Positions 16,501 to 23,700 of a stretch of DNA of 64,000 nucleotides are shown in pieces. Origin of the DNA: Nocardia sp. NBC_00416 (GTDB lineage Bacteria > Actinomycetota > Actinomycetes > Mycobacteriales > Mycobacteriaceae); NCBI RefSeq assembly GCF_036032445.1, contig NZ_CP107932.1, forward strand, positions 6,202,501-6,266,500. Reading direction: 5' to 3'. The position numbers were made by a program, and so were the translations under genes. Within the stretch, counting starts at the first letter, position 1. Every line of letters starts with the position of its first letter. The notes below the pieces were generated by a model that saw nothing but the letters and a program-made list of their open reading frames with translations, was not told the origin of the DNA and did not search any database.

Positions 16501-18333
16501 GCGGTCGGGGATGGCGCCGCCCGAGGTCACCGCCAGGCGCTGGGCGCCGGGCCGTCCGGTGAGACTGCCGGCGTCGCGGTCCCACACCAGACGCGGGCGT
16601 AGCTCGGCGAACTCGTCGGAGGGGTAGCGTCCGGCGAGCAGATCCAGCACCGCCTCGTAGGACGAGCGGGGCAACGCGGCGTAGCTTCCGGTACCGCGCA
16701 CCGTCTCGAACCAGGTGTCGACGTCCAGCGGCTCCAGCGCGCAGGCCGCGACGGTCTGCTGGGCGAGGATGTCCAACGGATGCGCGGGGATCTTCAATGC
16801 CTCGATCTGCCCCGACAGCATCCGCTGGGCCGCCACGGCACAGTGAACGACATCGGTACGGTGTTTGGGGAACAGCACCCCGCGCGAGATCTCGCCCACC
16901 TGATGCCCGGCCCGGCCGATGCGCTGCAATCCGCTCGCCACCGAGGGTGGAGCCTCGACCTGGACCACCAGATCCACCGCACCCATATCGATTCCGAGTT
17001 CGAGGCTGCTGGTGGCCACCACACAGCGCAGCCGGCCGCTCTTCAGATCATCCTCGATCAGCGCCCGCTGCTCCTTGCTCACCGACCCGTGGTGCGCCCG
17101 CGCCAACAGCTGTTCGGCACCGTGGTTGACCTCGGTGGACGGCCCCAGCTGGGCGGGTGGGGGGTGCGCCGTCTCGACGGACTCGCCGAGCCGGTCGGCG
17201 TAGGTCTCGTTCAGCCGGGCGGTGAGACGTTCGGCGAGGCGCCGCGAATTGGCGAACACGATCGAGGAACGATGTTCGAGGACGAGTTCGACGATCGCCT
17301 CGTCCACATGCGGCCACAGCGACCCGGGTTGTATTGATTGCCCCGCCTGCGGCGGGTCGGGTCGGGGCCCTCGTGACCCCGGTTCTTCACTCCGGCGCTC
17401 AGTCGCTGCGCTCCTTCGCTCTGTCGCTCCAGAACCGGGGCGGGCCCCGACCGTGTTTATTTGCCCCGCCTCCGGCGGGGCGGGTCGGGGCCCTATCAAC
17501 CCCGGTTCTTCACTCCGGCGCTCAGTCGCTGCGCTCCTTCGCTCTGTCGCTCCAGAACCGGGGCGGGCCCCGACCGTGGTCATGTCACCGGGGTCGGTCA
17601 TATCCGGGACGGGGACCCGCACCGAGAGGTCGAAGGTCTTGGGCGCGGGCGGGGACACGATGGTGAGGGGGGCCGACCCCACCAGGAACCTGCCCACCTC
17701 CTCCGGCGGCCGGACCGTCGCCGACAGACCGATCCGCTGCGCCGGGCGCTCGGTGAGCCGGTCCAGCCGGGCCAGCGACAGGGCCAGATGCGAGCCTCGC
17801 TTGGAGCCGGCGATGGCATGCACCTCGTCCACGATGACCGTGCGCACCTCACGCAGGGTTTCCCGGGCAGCGGAGGTGAGCATCAGGAACAGCGATTCCG
17901 GCGTGGTGATCAAGATATCGGGCGGGGTCCGCTGCAGCCGGCGGCGTTCGGGCGCGGTGGTATCTCCCGAACGGACCCCGACGCTGATCTCCGGCGCGGG
18001 CAGGCCGAGCCGGTGCGCGGTCTGGCGCACACCCACCAGCGGCGCCCGGAGATTTCTTTCCACGTCCACGGCGAGCGCCTTGAGCGGGGAGATGTAGAGC
18101 ACCGACGTACCCGGGACCGGAGGATCGGCGGCGGCCAGCTGATCGATGGCCCACAGGAACGCCGACAGGGTCTTGCCCGACCCCGTCGGCGCGATGACCA
18201 GGGTGTGCTCACCGGCCGCGATCGCCTTCCAGGCACCGAGCTGGGCGGCCGTCGGCGCGGGGAAGGCACCGTCGAACCACTGCTGGGTGGCGGCGGAGAA
18301 CTCGGTCACGGATCCCAGTGTGCACCCGGGCAC
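13540..18333 (-). CDS. lhr: Lhr-family ATP-dependent DNA/RNA helicase with an in-frame repeat insertion
   Basis: This 1597-residue superfamily 2 helicase acts in DNA repair, most likely translocating 3'-5' on single strands. Motifs, numbered from the GTG at 18333: Walker A APTGSGKT (48-55), DEVH (169-172), SAT (204-206), a second RecA domain with IVFANSRRLAERL and QRIGRAGHQ, then the long Lhr-specific C-terminal region. A GTG at 18309 (VTEFSAATQQ) is an equally good start. The known M. tuberculosis protein (Rv3296) is about 1510 residues. The excess matches two 41-residue units (about residues 252-333, reading TVGARPGSGATERRSAATER and onward). They are translated from the palindromic repeat at 17337-17580 and fall in the linker between the two RecA domains. 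The frame is intact on both sides. Confidence 0.95.
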   Translation of the reverse strand: MPGCTLGSVTEFSAATQQWFDGAFPAPTAAQLGAWKAIAAGEHTLVIAPTGSGKTLSAFLWAIDQLAAADPPVPGTSVLYISPLKALAVDVERNLRAPLVGVRQTAHRLGLPAPEISVGVRSGDTTAPERRRLQRTPPDILITTPESLFLMLTSAARETLREVRTVIVDEVHAIAGSKRGSHLALSLARLDRLTERPAQRIGLSATVRPPEEVGRFLVGSAPLTIVSPPAPKTFDLSVRVPVPDMTDPGDMTTVGARPGSGATERRSAATERRSEEPGLIGPRPAPPEAGQINTVGARPGSGATERRSAATERRSEEPGSRGPRPDPPQAGQSIQPGSLWPHVDEAIVELVLEHRSSIVFANSRRLAERLTARLNETYADRLGESVETAHPPPAQLGPSTEVNHGAEQLLARAHHGSVSKEQRALIEDDLKSGRLRCVVATSSLELGIDMGAVDLVVQVEAPPSVASGLQRIGRAGHQVGEISRGVLFPKHRTDVVHCAVAAQRMLSGQIEALKIPAHPLDILAQQTVAACALEPLDVDTWFETVRGTGSYAALPRSSYEAVLDLLAGRYPSDEFAELRPRLVWDRDAGSLTGRPGAQRLAVTSGGAIPDRGMFAVYMVGEKASRVGELDEEMVYESRVGDVFALGATSWRIEDITYDRVLVTPAFGQPGRLPFWHGDSLGRPAELGAALGEFVRRAGSENSPEALTERTTAAGLDENATANLRALLDDQRSATGRLPTDRTLVVERFRDELGDWRLVLHSPFGLPVHAAWALAVGSRLRERFGVDAAPNASDDGIVVRLPDTTDDPPGAELFVFEPDEIDELVTEQVGGSALFASRFRECAARALLLPRRDPGRRAPLWQQRQRSAQLLDVARKFPDFPILLETVRECLRDVYDLPALRELLTAVAQRKVRLVEVETATPSPFANALLFDYIGQFMYDGDSPLAERRAAALSLDSSLLAELLGRVELRELLDSEIIAQVELELQRRTPERTARDAEGLADLLRLLGPLTPDEARQRCRADPADWFAELADARRALAVSYAGQVWWAAIEDAARLRDALGVPLPIGTPAAFIEPVPDPLGDLVARYARTHGPFGTDAVAHRFGLGAAVAASALQRLVTEKRVVEGEFTPETAGTEWCDAQVLRRLRRRSLAAARHEVEPVSTAAFGRFLPDWQHIGTGELRGVDGVATVVDQLAGVPVPASAWESLVLPARVRDYTPAFLDELMATGEVRWSGHGAINAKDGWVALHPADQAPFTLQPPDEPEFTDVHLALLTALGAGPAAAVPPEALTTPVAQGGGAYFFRQLSDTTGLLDDAAVAAALWDLVWAGIVSGDTFAPVRARLTGSTRAPAAHRTPRRAPRGRTYLPRPAMPSRSGPPTVSGRWSLLPDRTADNTVRAQASADLLLERYGVLTKGSVQSEGIPGGFALMYRVLSEFEDRGRCRRGYFVDSLGGAQFSTTDVVDRLRTFEGDRRPDGSALALAACDPANPYGAALPWPKTAGEAGHRPGRKAGALVVLVDGDLVLYLERGGKTLLTCTEDPTARQAAAGALAGLVRTGRMDSLVIDRVDGESVHGNTFAAFLTEAGFASTPQGLRLRRRP
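17337..17580. repeat. two hairpin-repeat copies inserted in frame inside lhr
   Basis: Copies begin at 17338 and 17461, a 123-bp period that is a multiple of three. The intergenic pair at 3351 has period 124. Outer stem GTCGGGGCCC (17361-17370) pairs with GGGCCCCGAC (17442-17451). Inner stem CCCCGGTTCT (17377-17386) pairs with AGAACCGGGG (17431-17440). No stop occurs in the lhr frame, so the element is read as about 82 Arg/Ser/Glu/Pro/Gly-rich residues. Confidence 0.93.
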
Positions 18334-18341
18334 CGACAGTC

Positions 18342-18379
18342 GTCCGGACCCGCCCTTTCCGCACCGGGCGGGTCCGGAC
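18342..18379 (-). terminator. strong hairpin after the RHH gene
   Basis: GTCCGGACCCGCCC (18342-18355) and GGGCGGGTCCGGAC (18366-18379) form a perfect 14-bp stem with a 10-nt loop. It lies a few bases past the stop of the leftward RHH gene and just ahead of the lhr start. It probably separates the two transcripts. There is no T tract, as is usual in these bacteria. Confidence 0.7.
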
Positions 18380-18383
18380 GAGG

Positions 18384-18677
18384 TCAGGCGCTTGCGCCGT
18401 CGACCATATCCGGGTCGGCGAGCCCGGGGCCGGGGATTTCGGTGTCGGGAAGAACGGGGCCGGCGAGTTCGGCGAAGGGGAGTTCGCCCGAGTGAACATC
18501 GCCGATGAGTCCGGCCAGCCGGACCAGGTCCTCGGTGGTCAGTCCGCCGACCGGCCGGAATTCCCGGCTGAGTCGGCGGCGGAGGAATTCGGTACGGGAT
18601 ATACCCAAGCCACTGGCTTGCCGGTCGATCTCGTCGATCACTGCGCCGGGCACGGCACGGATCAGTATGTCTGTCAT
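18384..18677 (-). CDS. ribbon-helix-helix protein, VapB/antitoxin-like
   Basis: The product is 97 residues. The N-terminal 45 residues (TDILIRAVPGAVIDEIDRQA then GLGISRTEFLRRRL) match the beta-strand plus two-helix pattern of Arc/MetJ-type DNA-binding proteins, as in VapB or type II antitoxins. The C-terminal half is acidic and Pro-rich, typical of a toxin-wrapping tail. No PIN-domain or other toxin gene is adjacent: the downstream gene is lhr and the upstream gene is a divergent phosphatase. It is therefore an orphan antitoxin or a stand-alone regulator. A strong terminator hairpin follows. Confidence 0.65.
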   Translation of the reverse strand: MTDILIRAVPGAVIDEIDRQASGLGISRTEFLRRRLSREFRPVGGLTTEDLVRLAGLIGDVHSGELPFAELAGPVLPDTEIPGPGLADPDMVDGASA

Positions 18678-18780
18678 TCCTCGATCACCTCCTGCTGGCA
18701 GCGGGGCACGATAGGCCGGGAGCCGGTGGAATGGTGCGAGCCGACTACCGGTGACAGTCCGGAATTTCTATGCTGCGACG

Positions 18781-19332
18781 GTGCCTGGTGTTCGCAAACT
18801 CGACTTGATCTCCCACGGTGTCACCGAGGCGCTGCGCGGGGCTCGCTTCCCGGCCGACGAACCGCTGACCCCGGCGGGGCGCGCGGCGCTGACGGACCGG
18901 TCGGTCGAACCACCGGCGGGCGCGCGGATCCTCGCGGGCCCGGAACGGCGGACCAGAGAGACTGCCGAACTGCTCGGCCTGGACGCCGCACCACTATCGA
19001 GATTACGCGATCTCGACGCCGGGGCCTGGCACGGCGCCGAACTCGGCCTGCTGCCGCCGGAGCAGGTGGCGCGCTGGCTCACCGAGCCCGGGTACCGCGA
19101 ACACGGGGGAGAGTCGATTCTGGACGTGCTGGAGCGCGTGCACGGGTGGCTGGACGAGCTCTCCGGAGAGCCGGGCGGGCATACGGTCGCGGTTACCCAT
19201 CCGGCCGTGATCCGGGCCGTTCTGGTCCTGGCCCTGGATGCGGCGCCGGAGTCTTTCTGGCGGATCGATGTGGCGCCGGGTAGCCGGGTCCGGCTGCATC
19301 ACCGCACCGCGTGGACGCTGCGGGTGGTGTGA
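18781..19332 (+). CDS. histidine phosphatase-fold protein with altered catalytic motif
   Basis: The product is 183 residues from the GTG at 18781; a GTG 30 bp upstream is possible. The fold is that of histidine phosphatases (phosphoglycerate mutase-like). GPERRTRETAELLGL (second Arg), DAGAWHG and VAVTHPAVIRAVLVLAL (second catalytic His) are in place. The usual N-terminal LIRHGET motif reads LISHGVTEA, so the nucleophile His is present while the phosphate-binding Arg before it is Ser. Phosphatase activity may be weak, or the pocket may be changed. A related actinobacterial group with SHG exists as far as I recall. The gene is divergent from the RHH gene and converges on the kinase gene. Confidence 0.75.
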   Translation: MPGVRKLDLISHGVTEALRGARFPADEPLTPAGRAALTDRSVEPPAGARILAGPERRTRETAELLGLDAAPLSRLRDLDAGAWHGAELGLLPPEQVARWLTEPGYREHGGESILDVLERVHGWLDELSGEPGGHTVAVTHPAVIRAVLVLALDAAPESFWRIDVAPGSRVRLHHRTAWTLRVV

Positions 19333-19345
19333 CCGGGCCCGACGA

Positions 19346-21115
19346 CTATTGCGCGTTCAGCCCGACGGTGGTGCCGAAGGAGAGCGGGAAGTCGCGGAAC
19401 GTCATGCTGGCCGGTACCGAGCCCGCCGGGACCCCGTACACGAGGTGGGTGCCCAGCGATTCACCCGGTTGCAGCGTCCGGGGCCCGGCCGCTGCCGCCG
19501 CTCGCTGGGCGGTGGCCGTCACGTCCGGACCGAACTTCCCGCCGGCCGTATCGCGCAGTTCCTGGCCCAGTGGCAGGTAGGTCTGGGGCTTGCCCGAGAT
19601 ATTGCGGACGGTGAAGCTGACCACGACGAACGCGCCCTCGGCGCGCTCGATACCGATCGTGGTCACGTCGGACTCGACATTCATCACGGCGAATTCGAAA
19701 TTGCCGTCCCGGACCGGACCGCCGGGATCGGCCGCGGGGCTGTCTGCGCCGGTGAAGACCTGGATCGATCCGGCGCCTTCGACCAGTGCGGCCACACACC
19801 CGCCGATCAGTACCAGCGGCACGATCACGAGGACGATCAGCCAGAACAGCATCCGTCGCAGCAGGCTCTTGCGGCGCCGGGGTGGTTTCGCCCCACGGGT
19901 GCGGGGTGCGCGCCGGGCGGGCGGTGCTCCGGGCGGGGGCCCGGGTCGGCCGGGCGCGACAGCGGGTCCCGGGTAACCCGCGTTCGCCGGACCATGAGGC
20001 GTCGCGGGGTTGCCGTATCCGGGCCGGATCCCGGTCTCGAGCCGGGTGTAGGCGCGGGTCGCCGGATACCCGGCTGCCGGAGCGGCGGCGGCCGGGTATC
20101 CGCCCGCGGCCGGTGCATATTCGGTATGAGGCCGCGTGCCCGGGGGAGCCGAGGCGGCCTCGTAGCGCAGGGTGGCCGGGCGGACCGGCGCCCACGGGGT
20201 TTCGTAGCGGCGGGTGCCCGGGTGGTCCTCGAGTTCGTAGTGGCGCGTCCCGGGATGCTCCGCGGCCGCCCCGCCGGACGGGACGGGCACGGTCGCCGAA
20301 CCTTCCAGGGCGTCCGTCGCGGCCCGCGCGAACTCCCCGGCGCTGGGGTACCGGTCGTCCGGTTCTTTGGCCAGTGCGCGGGCGATCACCCGGTCCAGTT
20401 CCGGCGGCACGCCCGGGACCAATGCGCGCACGCTCGGCGGGGTGGTCGTGAGATGGTCGTGCATCTGGCGGGCCGGATCGGTGTCGCCGAACGGCCGGAT
20501 GCCCGCCAGGCATTCGTAGAGCACACAGCCCAGTGAATAGATGTCGGCGCGGGCGTCGGTGCTGCCGGTGAACCGTTCCGGGGCCATGTACGCCCAGGTC
20601 CCGACCGTCAGGCCCGACGCGGTCAAGGCGGTGGTGCCGGCGCCGTGCGCGATTCCGAAATCGATCAGGTACACGAAACCGTCGCGCCGGACGACGATAT
20701 TGGACGGTTTCACGTCGCGGTGCACCAGCCCGGCCCGGTGCGCGGCGTCCAGGGCCGCGGCGGTCTGGCCGACTATGTCCACGGCGCGCGCGGGCGCCAG
20801 CGCACCGCCGTCGCGCAGTATGCGGCCCAGATCGTCGCCCTCGACGTACTCCATTTCGATGTACAGCCGGCCGTCCAGTGCGCCGTGCGCGTGGATCGGC
20901 ACGATATGGCTGTCGTGCAGCCGGGCAGCGAGTTCGGCTTCGCGTTCGAACCGGCTCCGGTAGGTCTGGTCGGCGGCGAGTTCGGCGGGCAGCAGTTTCA
21001 GTGCGACGGGCCGGCCGGACGGTTCGGCGTGGGCGAGCCACACCTGGCCCATCCCGCCCTGGCCGAGCAACCGCTCGAGCCGGTAGCGGCCCAATCGCTG
21101 CCCGGTCATGCGCAT
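19346..21115 (-). CDS. membrane-anchored Ser/Thr protein kinase (PknB-like)
   Basis: The product is 589 residues. The N-terminal kinase domain (about residues 10-270) has every key motif: GQGGMGQVW (P-loop), VALKLLP (Lys), VHRDVKPSNIVV (catalytic loop), DFGIA (Mg-binding Asp) and GTWAYMAPE. A Pro/Ala-rich juxtamembrane linker of about 150 residues follows. Then come a basic RRRKSLLRRM segment and one transmembrane helix (LFWLIVLVIVPLVLIGGCVA). The extracytoplasmic domain of about 120 residues resembles DUF4352 (VSFTVRNISGKPQTYLPLGQ). Start MRMTG follows GGAAGG. It presumably senses an envelope signal and phosphorylates cytosolic Ser/Thr. It stands alone between the phosphatase-like gene and a GNAT-like gene. 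Confidence 0.93.
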   Translation of the reverse strand: MRMTGQRLGRYRLERLLGQGGMGQVWLAHAEPSGRPVALKLLPAELAADQTYRSRFEREAELAARLHDSHIVPIHAHGALDGRLYIEMEYVEGDDLGRILRDGGALAPARAVDIVGQTAAALDAAHRAGLVHRDVKPSNIVVRRDGFVYLIDFGIAHGAGTTALTASGLTVGTWAYMAPERFTGSTDARADIYSLGCVLYECLAGIRPFGDTDPARQMHDHLTTTPPSVRALVPGVPPELDRVIARALAKEPDDRYPSAGEFARAATDALEGSATVPVPSGGAAAEHPGTRHYELEDHPGTRRYETPWAPVRPATLRYEAASAPPGTRPHTEYAPAAGGYPAAAAPAAGYPATRAYTRLETGIRPGYGNPATPHGPANAGYPGPAVAPGRPGPPPGAPPARRAPRTRGAKPPRRRKSLLRRMLFWLIVLVIVPLVLIGGCVAALVEGAGSIQVFTGADSPAADPGGPVRDGNFEFAVMNVESDVTTIGIERAEGAFVVVSFTVRNISGKPQTYLPLGQELRDTAGGKFGPDVTATAQRAAAAAGPRTLQPGESLGTHLVYGVPAGSVPASMTFRDFPLSFGTTVGLNAQ

Positions 21116-21322
21116 CCTTCCGTGTCACCGCCGGTCCCGGGCTCGGCGGCGATCCGGGACCGTGGGACTGTACTCCGACCCTATCCGCGACCGGCGGTGC
21201 GGCACAGTGTGAGCTCACCGACCGGCGGCGCGGTGCCGCGATCGCGGTGTACCCGTGGGGGATCGGCCCGCGTGCCGGACCAGCGGCCGGGGTGCGCCGG
21301 GCCGTTGTGCGAAGGTGGCCGG

Positions 21323-21667
21323 ATGGAGGCGATCGAGATCAACGCGGGCGCATGGTATCTGCGTGCCCTGCGGGCCGACGACCGGATCGACGACCGGCCC
21401 GCGCTGGCGTCGGGCGGGATCACCGATCCCGGCTATGTGGCGCGGCGCAGTGCCCAGTGGGGTGACGAATCCCATTTCTCCTGGGCAGTGTGCGAACCGA
21501 CCACCGCGGAACTGGTGGCCGAGATCGGAGTGACCCCGCGGCCGGACGGGACTGCGCTGATCGACGGCTGGGCTCGGCCCGGCCACCAGGAAGCCCTGGG
21601 CGCCGGTGTGCGCGCCGTGCGCCGGTTCACCGAGGGTGCGCTGGGTTTGCGACCCGACCCGGACTGA
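21323..21667 (+). CDS. short GNAT-like protein
   Basis: The product is 114 residues, starting at the ATG at 21323. It reads like a reduced acetyltransferase of the Acetyltransf_3/RimJ type. An N-terminal WYLRALRADDRID aligns with the usual start of that family. WAVCEPTTAELVAEIGVTPR resembles the strand pair before the acetyl-CoA site, followed by a short helix (GAGVRAVRRFTEGALGL). The Q/RxxGxG/A acetyl-CoA loop is not clear, so catalytic activity is doubtful. It is divergent from the kinase gene and converges on lat with a 24-bp gap. Confidence 0.6.
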   Translation: MEAIEINAGAWYLRALRADDRIDDRPALASGGITDPGYVARRSAQWGDESHFSWAVCEPTTAELVAEIGVTPRPDGTALIDGWARPGHQEALGAGVRAVRRFTEGALGLRPDPD

Positions 21668-21691
21668 TCGGTTCGCGGCCTGTGCGCCGTG

Positions 21692-23050
21692 TCAGCCGAG
21701 GTCGGTCAGCACGCGGTCCAGGGCTTCCACCGCCGCGCCGAGTTCGTCGGGTTCCACAGTGAGCGGCGGCCGGAACCGGATGCCGCGCACCCCCGTGCCG
21801 ATCATCAGCACCCGTTCCCGGGTGCGGAGTGTGTTCAGCACCGCGTCTCGGAACGCACTGTCGGACAGGGTGATCGCGCACATCAGTCCCCGGCCGCGCG
21901 GTTCGGTGACCGCCGGATGCCGGTCGGCGAGTTCCCGCAGCAGGGTGAGCAGCAGCCGGCCCTGTTCGGCGGCCCGTTCGATCAGCCCGTCGCGTTCGAT
22001 CACCTCGAGAATCCGGGTGGTGCGCACCATATCGGTGAGGTTTCCACCCCAGGTGGAATTGAGCCGCGAGGACACCTCGAAGACATTGTCGCCGACCTCG
22101 TCCACCCGGCCGCCGGCCATGATCCCGCACACCTGGGTCTTCTTCCCGAAGGCCACCACGTCCGGCTCCAGTCCGAGTTGCTGGTAGGCCCAGGTGCTTC
22201 CGGTCATGCCGACTCCGGTCTGCACCTCGTCGACGATGAACAGCGCGTCGTTGGCACGGCACAGCCGCTGCATCGCCTGCAGGAACTCCGGCCGCATGTG
22301 CCGGTCGCCGCCTTCGCCCTGGATCGGCTCGGCGATGAAGCAGGCGATGCCGTTGGGCCGGTCGGCGAACGCGCGTTCGGCCTGTTCGAGAGCGCGCCCT
22401 TCCGCCTCGGCGATATCGATATCGACACCGAGGCAGGGTGTTTCGATCCGTGGCCAGTCGAACGCCGGGAAACGCTCGGTTTTCACGGGGTCGGTGTTGG
22501 TCAGCGAGAGGGTGTATCCCGTGCGGCCGTGGAAGGCGCCGGTCAAGTGGAGTACGCAGCACTCGTGTCCGGCACGTGTTGTGCGGCCGTGGATCTCGTT
22601 GTGCCGGCTCTTCCAGTCGAACGCGGTCTTGAGCGCGTTCTCCACCGCCACGGCGCCGCCGTCGATGAAGAACAGGTGCGGGAGGCGCGGATCGCCGAGT
22701 ACCCGCACGAAGGTGTCCACGAAACGGGCCATTTCGACGGTGTAGATATCGGAGTTGCTCGGCTTGTTCAGTGCGGCCGTGGCCAATTCGGCCCGGAAGC
22801 CGGCGTCCGCGGCCAGCGCGGGATGGTTCATGCCGAGTGCGCTGGAGGCGAAGAAGCCGAACATGTCGAGGTAGTCGGTGCCGTCGCGCGCGTCGACCAG
22901 ATGGCGTCCGCGGGAGGCCCGCAGGTCGAGTACCAGATCGAAACCGTCGGCGAGCATATTCGCCGACAGTGTCTCGAACACGCGCGAGGCGGGGATGCGG
23001 CCGTCCGCTCTGCCACCGTCGGTGCCGGAGTGTTCCAGTTCGATGGTCAC
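21692..23050 (-). CDS. lat: L-lysine 6-aminotransferase
   Basis: The product is 452 residues. This class III PLP aminotransferase moves the epsilon-amino group of lysine to 2-oxoglutarate, giving the semialdehyde that cyclises to piperideine-6-carboxylate. Motifs include FIDGGAVAVENALKTAF, GAFHGRTGYTLSLTNT (with TDPVKTERFPAFDWPR typical of Lat), AEPIQGEGGD, FIVDEVQTGVGMTG and the Schiff-base lysine in VAFGKKTQVCG. The next genes are lrpA and pcd, as in M. tuberculosis (Rv3290c, Rv3291c, Rv3293). An Lrp-type palindrome lies 28 bp upstream of the start. No beta-lactam synthetase genes are nearby, so a role in lysine catabolism or stress adaptation is more likely than antibiotic precursor supply. 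Confidence 0.95.
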   Translation of the reverse strand: MTIELEHSGTDGGRADGRIPASRVFETLSANMLADGFDLVLDLRASRGRHLVDARDGTDYLDMFGFFASSALGMNHPALAADAGFRAELATAALNKPSNSDIYTVEMARFVDTFVRVLGDPRLPHLFFIDGGAVAVENALKTAFDWKSRHNEIHGRTTRAGHECCVLHLTGAFHGRTGYTLSLTNTDPVKTERFPAFDWPRIETPCLGVDIDIAEAEGRALEQAERAFADRPNGIACFIAEPIQGEGGDRHMRPEFLQAMQRLCRANDALFIVDEVQTGVGMTGSTWAYQQLGLEPDVVAFGKKTQVCGIMAGGRVDEVGDNVFEVSSRLNSTWGGNLTDMVRTTRILEVIERDGLIERAAEQGRLLLTLLRELADRHPAVTEPRGRGLMCAITLSDSAFRDAVLNTLRTRERVLMIGTGVRGIRFRPPLTVEPDELGAAVEALDRVLTDLG

Positions 23051-23077
23051 ACTCCGACGGTACGGGAGGTTGGTCCG

Positions 23078-23104
23078 ACTTGTCAGGAAATATTTCTGAC
23101 AAGT
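23078..23104. promoter_or_regulatory. LrpA operator candidate upstream of lat
   Basis: ACTTGTCAG (23078-23086) and CTGACAAGT (23096-23104) are perfect inverted repeats around an AT-rich centre (GAAATATTT). This matches the architecture of Lrp/AsnC sites (GC-containing arms, A/T centre). It lies between the lrpA stop and the lat start, in the lat promoter. Confidence 0.7.
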
Positions 23105-23135
23105 CCATAACTAAAGGGAGTTGTTACGGTATCGG

Positions 23136-23588
23136 CTACTTTTCGTAGAATGTCTGCAGGATTATGGTGCTGCGGGTTCGGACGTTGGCCGTTGCCCGGA
23201 TCTGCTGCAGCAACTGTTCCAGATGTCGTGGTGAGGCCACCCGGACCAGCAGGATGTAGCTCTCGTCGCCGGCCACCGAATGGCAGGCCTCGATGCCGGG
23301 CATGTTCTGCAGTGCGGCCGGGGCATCGTCGGGCTGCGACGGGTCGAGAGGAGTGATCGCCACAAATGCCGACAGCAACTGCCCCAGCGCTTCGGGATCG
23401 ACGTTCGCGGTGTAGCCACGGATCACGCCGCGCGCCTCGAGCCTGCGCACCCGTGACTGCACGGCGGATACCGAAAGGCTCGCCTTCTCGGCCAGATTGG
23501 ACAGGGTCGCCCGCCCATCGGCCATCAGTTCCCGGATCAGCAGGCGATCGATCTCGTCCAGGGCCGGTTTTCCCGGTGTTTCCGCCAT
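23136..23588 (-). CDS. lrpA: Lrp/AsnC-family transcriptional regulator
   Basis: The product is 150 residues. An N-terminal winged HTH (LDEIDRLLIRELMADGRATL then LSVSAVQSRVRRLEARGVI) is followed by a RAM ligand-binding domain (AFVAITPLDPSQPDDAPAAL, VAGDESYILLVRVASPRHLE). It ends in LQTFYEK, like the remembered Rv3291c (LrpA), which senses amino acids. Lying directly upstream of lat on the same strand and divergent from pcd, it is placed to control both lysine genes. The palindrome at 23078-23104 is the likely site at lat. Confidence 0.93.
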   Translation of the reverse strand: MAETPGKPALDEIDRLLIRELMADGRATLSNLAEKASLSVSAVQSRVRRLEARGVIRGYTANVDPEALGQLLSAFVAITPLDPSQPDDAPAALQNMPGIEACHSVAGDESYILLVRVASPRHLEQLLQQIRATANVRTRSTIILQTFYEK

Positions 23589-23700
23589 CAGCGAAGGCTA
23601 ACGTAGCGGACACACCGCCGGAACTCAGTTGTGAACGTTCATTCTCCGGTCGTGGTATTCGCACAGCGTATTTCGTCCGGCCGAACCCGAGGAGTCCGCG

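Noticed and set aside
14452..16602. 716-codon open frame on the plus strand
   Set aside because: It lies antisense to lhr, whose motifs are well conserved; the frame has no recognisable domain.
18384..18677. complete toxin-antitoxin pair
   Set aside because: Only an antitoxin-like RHH protein is seen; neither neighbour is a toxin.
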